Source: Deltaproteobacteria bacterium RBG_13_61_14 (GTDB lineage: Bacteria > RBG-13-61-14). Taken from it: a stretch of DNA of 32,852 bases. Below the pieces are notes generated by a model. That model did no database searches. It saw only the letters and a list, made by a program, of their open reading frames with translations, and was not told where the DNA came from. Both the position numbers and the translations under genes were made by a program. Shown here one piece after another: positions 9,266 to 18,192 of the stretch. Location: NCBI GenBank assembly GCA_001797815.1, contig MGQK01000070.1, forward strand, positions 1 to 32,852, read 5' to 3'. Position 1 is the first letter of the stretch. Each line of letters opens with the position of its first letter.

Positions 9266-9919
9266 ATGAGGAACCTGCGGGATCTCAAGAGCCGGTATGA
9301 GTTTCAGTTGGATAACAAACAACTGGTGCTCCTCTTTGCCGGGATGGTGGTGATTCTCATCCTGGCTTTTATTTTAGGCACCTTGTTCGGCAAGAACCTG
9401 TATTCGATGAAGACCGGGGAAGAGGCCGCCCCGGCCGTGGCCGAACCCGCGCCGGAAGCGCCGGCACCCTTGGCCGCGGGGACCGCGGAGCCGGAGACCG
9501 GACCTGTCGTCATCGCTTCCCCGGAAGAACAGGAGAAGCAGAGATTGATGAAGGAGCTGGATGCCCAGAAGCTGCCCAGTGCGCCCCCGGCGCCTGCTGC
9601 CCCGGCCCCCTCGGCCAAAACCGAGGCTGCCTCCAAACCCGAGCCGGCGGCGGAGCCGATGCCGGCCCCGGTTTCGGGCGCGGGTTCTTGGACCATCCAG
9701 TTAGTGGCTTCCCAGAACCGTGAGGAGGCCGAGGCGCTGAAAAACAAGCTGCTCGAGAAGAAATACGACGCCTACCTGGTGAAGGTGGAGATCCCGGGCA
9801 AGGGGTTGTGGTATCGCCTGCGGGTCGGGCATTACCAGAACCGGGAGCAGGCGGACAAAGCGCTGCGCATCATCAAAGCCCGGGAGCCGCAGTATCAAGA
9901 CGCCTTCGTGACCAAATGA
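9266..9919 (+). CDS. SPOR domain-containing single-pass membrane protein
   Basis: N-terminal TM (LVLLFAGMVVILILAFILGTLFG), Pro/Ala-rich linker, C-terminal SPOR domain GSWTIQLVASQNREEAEALKNKLLEKKYDAYLVKVEIPGKGLWYRLRVGHYQNREQADKAL. Confidence 0.9.
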   Translation: MRNLRDLKSRYEFQLDNKQLVLLFAGMVVILILAFILGTLFGKNLYSMKTGEEAAPAVAEPAPEAPAPLAAGTAEPETGPVVIASPEEQEKQRLMKELDAQKLPSAPPAPAAPAPSAKTEAASKPEPAAEPMPAPVSGAGSWTIQLVASQNREEAEALKNKLLEKKYDAYLVKVEIPGKGLWYRLRVGHYQNREQADKALRIIKAREPQYQDAFVTK

Positions 9920-10980
9920 AGGGCCTGATTCTCAGCGGCGGCCGGGGCACCCGGCTGCGGCCCATCACCTATACCAGCGCCAAACAGCTCATTCCGGTGG
10001 CCAATCGGCCGATCCTGTATTACGGCCTGGAAGCGATCCGCGCCTCCGGGATCCGGGACGTGGGCATCGTGGTGGGCGAGACCCACGCCGAGATCAAGGC
10101 CGCGGTGGGCGACGGCCGGCGCTTCGGGGTCAAGGTCACCTACCTCCACCAGCCGGAGCCTTTGGGCCTGGCCCATGCGGTTTTAGTTGCCGAGAAGTTC
10201 CTGGCCGAAAAGCCCTTTGTCATGTACCTGGGCGACAACCTGATCAAGAGCGGGATTCAGCCGCTGGTCCAAGAGTTCCGGCTGAAGAAGCCCAACGCCA
10301 TGATCCTGCTCGCCCACGTGCCCAACCCTTCCCATTTCGGGGTGGCCGAGCTGAAAAACGGGCGGGTGGTCCGCCTCACGGAAAAGCCCAAGCGGCCCAA
10401 GACCGACCTGGCCCTGGTCGGGGTTTACATGTTTGACCGGCACGTGTTCCAGGCGGCCAAGGCGATCCGGCCCTCCTTTCGGGGCGAGCTGGAGATCACC
10501 GACGCCATCCAGTGGCTGGTGGACCGCGGCTACCGGGTGGTGCCGCACGTGGTCGAGGGTTGGTGGAAGGACACCGGCCGGGTGGAAGACATCCTGGAGG
10601 CGAACCGAATGGTGCTGGACACGCTGGAGAGCCGGATTCAGGGCCGGGTGGACAAGAAAAGCCGGGTCCAGTTCAAGGTGGTGATCGAAAAGGGGGCGCG
10701 GGTGGTGCGGAGCGTGATCCGGGGCCCGGCCATCATCGGCGAGGGCAGCCTGATCCAGGACAGCTACATTGGGCCGTTCACCTCGATTGACCGCGGCTGC
10801 CGGATCGAGCGCGCGGAGATCGAGCATTCGATCGTGCTCGCCCAGAGCACGCTCCGGGATATTCCCCAGCGCATCGAGGACAGCTTGATCGGGCGGGACG
10901 TGGTGATCAGCCGGAGCGGCGGCCGGCCCTCGGTGCTCCGGTTCATGGTCGGCGACGCCTCCCGGGTGGAGCTGGCCTGA
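9916..10980 (+). CDS. rmlA: Glucose-1-phosphate thymidylyltransferase, long form
   Basis: MKGLILSGGRGTRLRPITYTSAKQLIPVANRPILYYGLEAI; C-terminal left-handed-helix-like extension; ATGA overlap with the SPOR gene stop. Confidence 0.88.
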   Translation: MKGLILSGGRGTRLRPITYTSAKQLIPVANRPILYYGLEAIRASGIRDVGIVVGETHAEIKAAVGDGRRFGVKVTYLHQPEPLGLAHAVLVAEKFLAEKPFVMYLGDNLIKSGIQPLVQEFRLKKPNAMILLAHVPNPSHFGVAELKNGRVVRLTEKPKRPKTDLALVGVYMFDRHVFQAAKAIRPSFRGELEITDAIQWLVDRGYRVVPHVVEGWWKDTGRVEDILEANRMVLDTLESRIQGRVDKKSRVQFKVVIEKGARVVRSVIRGPAIIGEGSLIQDSYIGPFTSIDRGCRIERAEIEHSIVLAQSTLRDIPQRIEDSLIGRDVVISRSGGRPSVLRFMVGDASRVELA

Positions 10981-11008
10981 TCCTTAATGGCTGGAGGTTT
11001 TTGCGCTC

Positions 11009-11464
11009 ATGATTCAAGGAGTGGTAATCAAAAAGCTCAAGGTGATCCCGGACGAGCGGGGCCGACTGATGGAGATCCTGCGCAACGACGAGGGTTTTTT
11101 CAGCGGCTTCGGCCAGGTCTATCTGACCACCGCTTACCCGGGGGTGGTCAAGGCCTGGCACGCGCACCGCAAGCAAGTGGACAACCTCACCATCGTCAAG
11201 GGGATGGCCAAGTTTGTGCTCTACGACGGCCGGGAAGGCTCGCCCACCCGGGGCGAGATCAACGAGTTCTACGCGGGCGAGCACAACCCCATCCTGGTCA
11301 GCATCCCCACCGGGGTCTTTCACGGGTTCAAGTGCATCAGCTCCTCCGAGTGCCTGGCCATCAACATCCCTTCGGAAGTATACCGGGCCGACAACCCCGA
11401 CGAGATCCGGCTCGATCCCTACCGGTCCGAAATCCCTTACGACTGGTCCCGAAAGGACAAGTAG
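11009..11464 (+). CDS. dTDP-4-dehydrorhamnose 3,5-epimerase-family (cupin) protein
   Basis: VIPDERGRLMEILRNDEGFFSGFGQVYLTTAYPGVVKAWHAHRKQVDNLTIVKGMAKFVLYD...IPTGVFHGF. Confidence 0.82.
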   Translation: MIQGVVIKKLKVIPDERGRLMEILRNDEGFFSGFGQVYLTTAYPGVVKAWHAHRKQVDNLTIVKGMAKFVLYDGREGSPTRGEINEFYAGEHNPILVSIPTGVFHGFKCISSSECLAINIPSEVYRADNPDEIRLDPYRSEIPYDWSRKDK

Positions 11465-11494
11465 CCGGCCCCCTGGGGCTCTGGGCCGGAAGCG

Positions 11495-12577
11495 ATGAAG
11501 CTCTTAGTCACAGGCGGAGCCGGATTTGTCGGCTCCCATTTCATCCGTCTGGCGCTCACCGAGACCGGCCACGAGGTGGTGAACCTCGACGCCCTCACCT
11601 ATGCCGGCAACCTTGCAAATCTGCATGAAGTGGCCGATCATCCCCGCTACCGCTTCGTCAAGGGTGATATCCGCGACGCCAAGCTGGTCTCCCGGCTTCT
11701 CGCCCAAGGGATCGAGGCGGTCCTCAACTTCGCCGCGGAAAGCCACGTGGACCGGAGCATCGCCGACCCCGAGCACTTCCTGGCCACCAACTTCTTCGGC
11801 GCCGCGGTCCTGCTGGAAGCGGGGCGCGGTCTCAATCGCCCCGGTTCCGGCCGGGCGCTTCAATGCTTCGTGCAGGTCTCGACCGATGAGGTTTACGGGT
11901 CGCTCGGGCCGGAAGGCCGCTCGACCGAGGAATCGCCGCTCGCGCCCAACTCGCCCTATGCCGCGAGCAAGGCCGCAGCCGACCTGCTCGCGCGCGCCTA
12001 TCACCGCACCTACGGTCTGCCCGTGATCATCACCCGGTCCTCCAATAACTACGGGCCTTACCAGTTCCCGGAAAAGCTGATCCCGCTCTTTGTCACCAAC
12101 GCGCTTGGCGACCAGCCGCTGCCGCTTTACGGGGACGGGCTTTATTGCCGCGACTGGATCCACGTGGAGGACAACTGCCGGGGGATCCTGCTGGTCTTGG
12201 AGGAAGGCCGGCCCGGCCAGGTTTACAACATCGGAGGCAACTGCGAGATTAGCAACCTGGAACTGACCGAGCGGATCCTCAAGATTTTGAAGAAGCCCCG
12301 GCGGCTGATCCGGTTCGTGACCGACCGGCCCGGCCATGACCGCCGCTACGCGCTGGATTCAAGCAAGATCGAGCGGGAGCTGGGTTTCAGCCCAGGGATG
12401 GTTTTGGAGGACGGGCTGCGCGGGACCATCGCGTGGTATCGCGAGAACCCGGGGTGGTGGCAAAGCATCAAACAGGGCGAGTACCGGCGCTATTACCAGC
12501 AGATGTATGGCCGGCGGCTGAAGCCGGGCCGGGCGGCGAAGCGCCCGTCGGCCGCGGCCGGCAAGAGGAAGTCCTAG
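11495..12577 (+). CDS. rmlB: dTDP-glucose 4,6-dehydratase
   Basis: Rossmann [23 protein letters not shown] catalytic [45 protein letters not shown]. Confidence 0.92.
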   Translation: MKLLVTGGAGFVGSHFIRLALTETGHEVVNLDALTYAGNLANLHEVADHPRYRFVKGDIRDAKLVSRLLAQGIEAVLNFAAESHVDRSIADPEHFLATNFFGAAVLLEAGRGLNRPGSGRALQCFVQVSTDEVYGSLGPEGRSTEESPLAPNSPYAASKAAADLLARAYHRTYGLPVIITRSSNNYGPYQFPEKLIPLFVTNALGDQPLPLYGDGLYCRDWIHVEDNCRGILLVLEEGRPGQVYNIGGNCEISNLELTERILKILKKPRRLIRFVTDRPGHDRRYALDSSKIERELGFSPGMVLEDGLRGTIAWYRENPGWWQSIKQGEYRRYYQQMYGRRLKPGRAAKRPSAAAGKRKS

Positions 12578-12611
12578 CGTCCGGGGTGCGGGTTGGTTCC
12601 GGAAGGGAAGG

Positions 12612-13178
12612 ATGAGCGCCATGGTGAAAGAGAGTCACTGCAACTTTTGCGGCAAGGGCCAGAGCCAGGTGGGCCGGCTGTTCACCGGGCCGCCGGTGTT
12701 CATCTGCAACGAGTGCGTGGACCGGATGAGCGCGGCTCTGGACGGCCGGGCCGCGGCCGAGCGGGTCCGTTTGCGGGACGATTTGGAGCGGACGGTGGCC
12801 GAGAGCTTCCGCCGGATGGTGGCCAACCTGCACCTGGGCGAGCTGCACGAGAAGTATCAGCACCTGGTGAAGGTCAAGTTCAAGGAAGGGCCGGAGAGCC
12901 TGAGCTTCCAGGAGGTGTTTGAGGAGTTCAAGCGCGGGGTGGAGGAGGTGATTCCGGAGGACGACTACCAGACCCGTTACGACCTGGGCATCGCTTACAG
13001 CGAGATGGGCCTGTATGCGGACGCGCTCCGGGAACTGGGCCAGAGCCTGGGGCACGCGCTCGGGGCCAAAGACCATGCCCGGGCCCGGGAGGTCATGAGC
13101 GCGCTCTTGTTTGTGCCGGCGGAGGCCGAGCTGATGATGCAGGCCCTGGCCCGGGTCTTCCGGGAGGTGAACCCTTGA
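12612..13178 (+). CDS. ClpX-type C4 zinc-finger protein fused to a TPR-like C-terminal domain (no AAA+ domain)
   Basis: [30 protein letters not shown] matches the ClpX zinc-binding domain; C-terminus [43 protein letters not shown] is TPR-like; no Walker A/B. Start could also be 12621. Confidence 0.82.
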   Translation: MSAMVKESHCNFCGKGQSQVGRLFTGPPVFICNECVDRMSAALDGRAAAERVRLRDDLERTVAESFRRMVANLHLGELHEKYQHLVKVKFKEGPESLSFQEVFEEFKRGVEEVIPEDDYQTRYDLGIAYSEMGLYADALRELGQSLGHALGAKDHARAREVMSALLFVPAEAELMMQALARVFREVNP

Positions 13179-14500
13179 ACCTGTGCGTGGTGGGAGTCGG
13201 CTACGTGGGCCTGGTGGCCGCGACCTGCCTGGCCGAGAGCGGCAACGACGTGGTCGCGGTGGACAGCGATGCCGGTAAGATCGAGCGGCTTCAGGCCGGC
13301 GAGATCCCGATTTTCGAGCCGGGCCTTTTGGAGTTGGTCGGCCGCAACCTCCGGGAAGGCCGGCTCCGCTTCAGCACCGGCCTAGCTGAGGCCGTGCCCT
13401 CGGCCGAGGTCATCTTCATCGCGGTGGGCACCCCGCCCGACCCCAACGGGGCCGCGGACCTGTCCGCCGTGTTCGCGGTGGCGGACGAGATCGGCCGCCG
13501 CCTCTCCGGCTACAAGCTGGTCGTGCTCAAGTCCACCGTGCCGGTGGGCACCGCCGAGAAAGTAGAGACGATCATCCGGGAAAGCGCGGGTGAGGGCGCC
13601 CCTGAGTTCGAGGTGGCATCCAACCCCGAGTTCATGAAAGAGGGCGCCGCGATTGATGACTTCATGCGGCCGGACCGGGTGGTCGTGGGCGTGGCCTCGG
13701 ACCGGGCCGCGGCCATCCTCCGCGAACTCTATGCTCCCTTTGTCCGGACCGAGAAGCCGATCCTGGTCATGGACCGCCGCTCCGCGGAAATGACCAAATA
13801 CGTGTCCAACGCCATGCTCGCCGCCAAGATCTCCTTTATCAACGAGATGGCTAACCTCTGCGAGCACCTCGACGCCGACATCAACGCGGTGCGCCGGGGC
13901 ATCGGCTTTGATTCCCGGATCGGCTTCCAGTTCCTCTTCCCCGGCATCGGCTACGGCGGCTCCTGCTTTCCCAAGGACGTGGACGCGCTCATCCGGCTCG
14001 GAACCGAGCACAACTACCAGGCCCGCATCCTGGCCGCGGTGCAGGCGGTCAACGCCGACCAGAAGCGGGCTTTGGTGGACAAGGTCCGCGGCCACTTCCA
14101 GAACCGCCTGCAAGGGAAGACCTTGGCCCTCTGGGGCCTGGCCTTCAAGCCCCAGACCGACGACATGCGGGAAGCGCCCGCCCAGGAGATCCTGCGCGAG
14201 CTTTTAGCGCTCGGCGCCCGCTTCCGGGTGCACGACCCGGTGGCCATGGCCGAGGCCAAGAAGCTCTTCGGCGAGAGCCTCACCTACTGCGACAACCCTT
14301 ACCAGGCCCTGGAAGGCGCTTCGGCGCTCTTGATCGCCACCGAGTGGAACGAGTTCCGCCGGCCCAATTTTTCCCGGATCAAGGAACTGCTGCTGGAACC
14401 GGTGATCTTCGACGGCCGCAACCTCTACGAGCCGGAGGTCATGGCCCGCTGGGGCTTCACCTATTACTCCATCGGCCGCAAGCCGGTGAACGAACCCTGA
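13175..14500 (+). CDS. ugd: UDP-glucose 6-dehydrogenase family
   Basis: [60 protein letters not shown] (catalytic Cys). TTG start overlaps the upstream TGA. Confidence 0.93.
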   Translation: MNLCVVGVGYVGLVAATCLAESGNDVVAVDSDAGKIERLQAGEIPIFEPGLLELVGRNLREGRLRFSTGLAEAVPSAEVIFIAVGTPPDPNGAADLSAVFAVADEIGRRLSGYKLVVLKSTVPVGTAEKVETIIRESAGEGAPEFEVASNPEFMKEGAAIDDFMRPDRVVVGVASDRAAAILRELYAPFVRTEKPILVMDRRSAEMTKYVSNAMLAAKISFINEMANLCEHLDADINAVRRGIGFDSRIGFQFLFPGIGYGGSCFPKDVDALIRLGTEHNYQARILAAVQAVNADQKRALVDKVRGHFQNRLQGKTLALWGLAFKPQTDDMREAPAQEILRELLALGARFRVHDPVAMAEAKKLFGESLTYCDNPYQALEGASALLIATEWNEFRRPNFSRIKELLLEPVIFDGRNLYEPEVMARWGFTYYSIGRKPVNEP

Positions 14501-14513
14501 TCCCGCTGGTCGC

Positions 14514-15134
14514 ATGTCCACCCGCGTCATCCTGGTCCGCCACGGCGAAACCCAGTGGAACCGCGAGCGCCGCTGCCAGGGTTTCACCGATGTCCCTCTC
14601 TCCGAGGTCGGCCTGGAACAGGCCGAGCGCCTCAGCCGCGCCCTCTCGCACGAATCCCTGGCCGCGGTTTTTTCTTCCGACCTGATCCGGGCCAGGAAGA
14701 CGGCCGAGATCGTCGCCCGGCCCCACCAGCTGCCGGTGCAGGTGGACGCGCGCCTGCGCGAGTTGAACCAGGGGATACTGGAGGGCCAGAACATGGAGGG
14801 CCTGCTCGCGCACCATGCCGAGCTGCTCAAGGCCTGGATGGCGGACCCGGCCCACACCCAGATGCCCCAGGGCGAATCGCTGCTCGAGATCCAGGCCCGG
14901 GGCTGGGCCGCGATCCGCGAGATCGTGGAGCGCCACCCGGACCGGACCATGGCGGTGGTCGCCCACAACCTGCTCAACGTGGCCGTGATCTGCCGGGTGC
15001 TGGACCTGGACCTCAACCACTTCCGCCGCCTCAAGCAGCACTCCAGCGCCATCAACGAGATCGAGTTCGGCCTTCACGGCGCCACTTTGATCCGCCTCAA
15101 CGACATCCATCACCTGGGCAACGATCACCGCTGA
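14514..15134 (+). CDS. Histidine phosphatase (phosphoglycerate mutase-like) family protein
   Basis: VILVRHGETQWNRERRCQGFTDVPLSEVGLEQAERL (RHGE) and AVVAHNLLNVAVIC. Confidence 0.88.
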   Translation: MSTRVILVRHGETQWNRERRCQGFTDVPLSEVGLEQAERLSRALSHESLAAVFSSDLIRARKTAEIVARPHQLPVQVDARLRELNQGILEGQNMEGLLAHHAELLKAWMADPAHTQMPQGESLLEIQARGWAAIREIVERHPDRTMAVVAHNLLNVAVICRVLDLDLNHFRRLKQHSSAINEIEFGLHGATLIRLNDIHHLGNDHR

Positions 15135-15159
15135 GGCCGGCGCCAAGCACTCTCCGTCC

Positions 15160-15936
15160 ATGACCATTCTCCAAACCCCGGCCCTGGTCCTCCGCACCAC
15201 CGTGCAGGCAGAGGCCGACCTCATCGTCTCCCTCTACACCCGCGAGCGGGGAAAGATCCGCGCCGCAGCCAAGTCCGCGCTGAAAAGCCACAAGCGCTTT
15301 CCCGGACAGCTCGAACTCTTCAACCACCTCGAAGTCTCGCTCCGGTCCTCCCGGCTCCCCGACCTGCCCCTGCTCGAACAGTCCCGCCTGCTCGATGACT
15401 TCCCACACCTCCGGCCCCATCTCGAAAAAGTGGCCGCGGCCAGTTTCCTGGCCGAAGTAACCGAGACCGCTTCCGGCGAGTTCGATCCCAACCCCGCCGT
15501 TTACCGCCTGCTCCTGCAAGCCTTCCGCCGGCTCGACCGGGAAGCCAGGCCCGAGCCGATCCTCTGGGCCTCCCTGCTCCGGCTGCTCGACCACCTGGGC
15601 TACCGGCCCGCGCTCGAGACCTGCGCCCTTTGTCAGCGGCCGCTGCCGGAGCGCGGCCTTTTCTTCAGCGCCGGCGCCGGAGGAGCGCTCTGCCCTGGCT
15701 GCGGCAAAAAGACGGCCCCGGCCGCCCGTCTCGCGAACTCGACCTTGCGCACCTTCCAGTCCGCACTGCGGCTCCCGCCCTCGCGGCTCAAGCGCCTCGG
15801 CTTTACCCAGAGCGTCTTGCAGGAGGCAGCCGCACTCCTCCCGGCCTACGCCGAATACCACCTCGGCCGGGAGTTGAAAACTTACCGCTTTTTGCGCGAG
15901 CTTTCCCGGCCATTTGATCGAGGAAAATTCGCCTGA
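15160..15936 (+). CDS. recO: DNA repair protein RecO
   Basis: TPALVLRTTVQAEADLIVSLYTRERGKIRAAAKSALKS; zinc motif CALCQRPLPERGLFFSAGAGGALCPGCG. Confidence 0.88.
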   Translation: MTILQTPALVLRTTVQAEADLIVSLYTRERGKIRAAAKSALKSHKRFPGQLELFNHLEVSLRSSRLPDLPLLEQSRLLDDFPHLRPHLEKVAAASFLAEVTETASGEFDPNPAVYRLLLQAFRRLDREARPEPILWASLLRLLDHLGYRPALETCALCQRPLPERGLFFSAGAGGALCPGCGKKTAPAARLANSTLRTFQSALRLPPSRLKRLGFTQSVLQEAAALLPAYAEYHLGRELKTYRFLRELSRPFDRGKFA

Positions 15937-15977
15937 CCTTTCTGAAATTTTTCATTGCATTGGAAAAATGAATAGTT

Positions 15978-16283
15978 GGGGTCAGACCCCAATTATTAGA
16001 TTAAGAGGTTGCTCTCCCGCTGGCTTTTTGCTACTATCTGGGCATGGCGCGACCCTGGCGGATCCAATTTCCCGGCGCCGTCTACCACGTCACCGCGCGT
16101 GGCAACAGCCGCCGGGCCATCTTCCTGGAGGATGCCGCCCGATCCGGGTTTCTGGACTTGCTCGGTGCCGGTTCGAGTGGCGGCTTCGGGATGAAATTCT
16201 CAGTTACTATGGAAATACCCCCTCTTCCCAGTTCCGACGTTACCGACAGGTATTCGGGGTCTGACCCCAAATGTTAGATTAAG
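15978..16283 (+). mobile_element. Degraded RAYT/REP element bounded by two 28-nt imperfect direct repeats
   Basis: ggggtcagaccccaattattagattaag (15978-16005) and ggggtctgaccccaaatgttagattaag (16256-16283), each containing a GGGGTC-N-GACCCC palindrome, flank a transposase fragment. Confidence 0.75.
16044..16277 (+). pseudogene. REP-associated tyrosine transposase (RAYT/Y1_Tnp) N-terminal remnant
   Basis: MARPWRIQFPGAVYHVTARGNSRRAIFLEDAARSGFLDLL is the canonical RAYT start. RFEWRL continues in another frame; the HxH catalytic region and the rest are missing. Confidence 0.82.
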
Positions 16284-16290
16284 GAGAAAG

Positions 16291-17295
16291 ATGTCGGAGT
16301 TACGGCGCGACCCGGTGGACGGCCGCTGGGTGATCATTGCCCCGGATCAGCGCAAGCGGCCGGTGGACTTTTACACGGCGCCTTACCCGGCGACCGAAGG
16401 CCCTTGCCCCTTCTGCCCGGGCCACGAGAGCGTGACCCCGGCCGAGATCCTGGCTCGGCGGGATCCGGGCAGCCGGGCCAACGGTCCGGGCTGGCGGGTG
16501 CGGGTGATCCCTAATATGTTTCCGGTGCTGCGGGTGGAGGACGAGTTGCGCCGCGAGGGCCGTGGCTATTACGACAAGATGAGCGGGACCGGCGCGCACG
16601 AGGTGATCATCGAATCGCCCCGCCACGACGACCGGCACGCGACCATGTCCGAGGCACTGTTGGAAGAGGTCTTCTGGGTCTGCCGGGAGCGGATGCTGGA
16701 CTTGCGCCAGGACCGCCGCATCCAATACGTGCTGGTATTCAAGAACTACGGGACCGCGGCCGGGGCCAACCTCGAACACCCCCACTCGCAATTGATCGCG
16801 CTCCCGATCCTGCCCAAGAAGTTGATCGAGGAGACCGAGGGTGCCCGGGAATATTTTCGCCACCACGAGCGCTGTATTTTTTGCGACATCGTGAGCCAGG
16901 AGGTGGAGGAGGAATCGCGCCTGATCAGCGCGAACGAGGATTTCATTGCCATCGTGCCCTGGGCGCCGATTTATCCCTTCGAGATCTGGATCCTGCCCCG
17001 CCGGCACCAGCCCCGCTTCGAGGAGCCGACCGACCGGCTTTACGCCCGCTTCGCCCAGATCCTGGCCGAGGTCACCCGCCGGCTGGAGCGGGCGCTCACC
17101 CGGCCCCATTACAACGCCGTGCTCCATACCTCGCCCTTTACCGACAAGCACCGCGAGTATTTTCACTGGCACCTGGAACTGATGCCCCGGCTTACCCGGC
17201 GGGCGGGGTTTGAGGTGGGCTCCGGCTTTTACGTCAACCCGATCCCGCCGGAGGACGCCGCCCAGTTCCTGCGGCAGACGGAGATTGCCGGATGA
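16291..17295 (+). CDS. galT: Galactose-1-phosphate uridylyltransferase
   Basis: ELRRDPVDGRWVIIAPDQRKRP; CPFCPGHE; NYGTAAGANLEHPHSQLIALP (HxH); FHWHLELMPRLTRRAGFEVGSGFYVNPIPPEDAA. Confidence 0.9.
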   Translation: MSELRRDPVDGRWVIIAPDQRKRPVDFYTAPYPATEGPCPFCPGHESVTPAEILARRDPGSRANGPGWRVRVIPNMFPVLRVEDELRREGRGYYDKMSGTGAHEVIIESPRHDDRHATMSEALLEEVFWVCRERMLDLRQDRRIQYVLVFKNYGTAAGANLEHPHSQLIALPILPKKLIEETEGAREYFRHHERCIFCDIVSQEVEEESRLISANEDFIAIVPWAPIYPFEIWILPRRHQPRFEEPTDRLYARFAQILAEVTRRLERALTRPHYNAVLHTSPFTDKHREYFHWHLELMPRLTRRAGFEVGSGFYVNPIPPEDAAQFLRQTEIAG

Positions 17296-18020
17296 GTTAC
17301 TCCTATCGCCGCGTCTCCTTCGGCCCGGGCCTTACCCCCGCGGTCATGACCTTGCTCATCATCAACGTGGGCGCCTTCGCGCTCCGGCTGTTCCTGCCCA
17401 ACGTCACCCTGGAGGCCTTTGCCCTCATCCCGGCCCAGGTCTTTCCCGGGCTGCAACTCTGGCGGGTGGTCACCTACCTGTTCCTCCACGCCGACTTCGC
17501 CCACATCTTCTTCAACATGCTCGGGCTGTTCTTTTTCGGCCCGCCGCTGGAGCAGACCTGGGGCACGCGTCGCTTCTACATCTTTTACTTCCTGACCGGC
17601 GTGGGCGCCGGCGTAGTGGCGGTTCCCTTCTATATTCTCTTCGGCGGCCCGCTCGGCCCAATGACCCCCATCATCGGCGCTTCCGGGGCCATCTTCGGGC
17701 TGCTCGCCGGCTTTGCCCTGCTTTATCCCAACCAGGTCATCTACCTGCAATTCCTCTTCCCGATCAAGGCCAAGTGGCTGGTCCTGATCTACGGGGCCAT
17801 GGAATTCTTCTCCACCGTCTCCTACGCCGGCGGCCGGGGCACCGGCGTGGCCAATGCCGCGCACTTGGCCGGCCTGGTCATCGCCTATTTCTACGTGCGC
17901 CGGTTTTCGGATTTCCAGAGCATCCCCTTCCGCCTCCGGCAATGGCGGCGCCGGCGCCAGTTCAAGTCGCTCCAGCGTGAGCAAAACCGGCGGGACGATA
18001 ACGGCCCCACCTTTCACTGA
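17292..18020 (+). CDS. Rhomboid family intramembrane serine protease
   Basis: HADFAHIFFNMLGLFFFGPPLE, GASGAIFGLLAGFALLYP (GxSG Ser), distal His in AAHLAGLVIAYFYVRR. ATGA overlap with galT. Confidence 0.9.
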   Translation: MSYSYRRVSFGPGLTPAVMTLLIINVGAFALRLFLPNVTLEAFALIPAQVFPGLQLWRVVTYLFLHADFAHIFFNMLGLFFFGPPLEQTWGTRRFYIFYFLTGVGAGVVAVPFYILFGGPLGPMTPIIGASGAIFGLLAGFALLYPNQVIYLQFLFPIKAKWLVLIYGAMEFFSTVSYAGGRGTGVANAAHLAGLVIAYFYVRRFSDFQSIPFRLRQWRRRRQFKSLQREQNRRDDNGPTFH

Positions 18021-18033
18021 CATTGGAAAAAAG

Positions 18034-18110
18034 AATTTTAGATTTTTGATTTTGGATTTTAGATTAGCTGGAGGATTTAAATCTAAAATCAGCAATCCAA
18101 AATCCAAAAT
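18034..18110. repeat. AT-rich inverted repeat, AATCCAAAAT-type arms
   Basis: attttagatttttgattttggattttagatt (18036-18066) versus aatctaaaatcagcaatccaaaatccaaaat (about 18079-18110). Confidence 0.75.
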
Positions 18111-18192
18111 GCCTGAACCTCGCCTTCTGCCCTCCCTGCCTATCGCCCCTTTGATCGCTCTGTGCTATGATACGGGCAGGCAACCGAAAATC

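Noticed and set aside
17854-18192. N-terminal extension of the gshA ORF
   Set aside because: Overlaps the rhomboid gene end and the AT-rich inverted repeat; the conserved protein begins near MIQELKERLQDQ at 18193.
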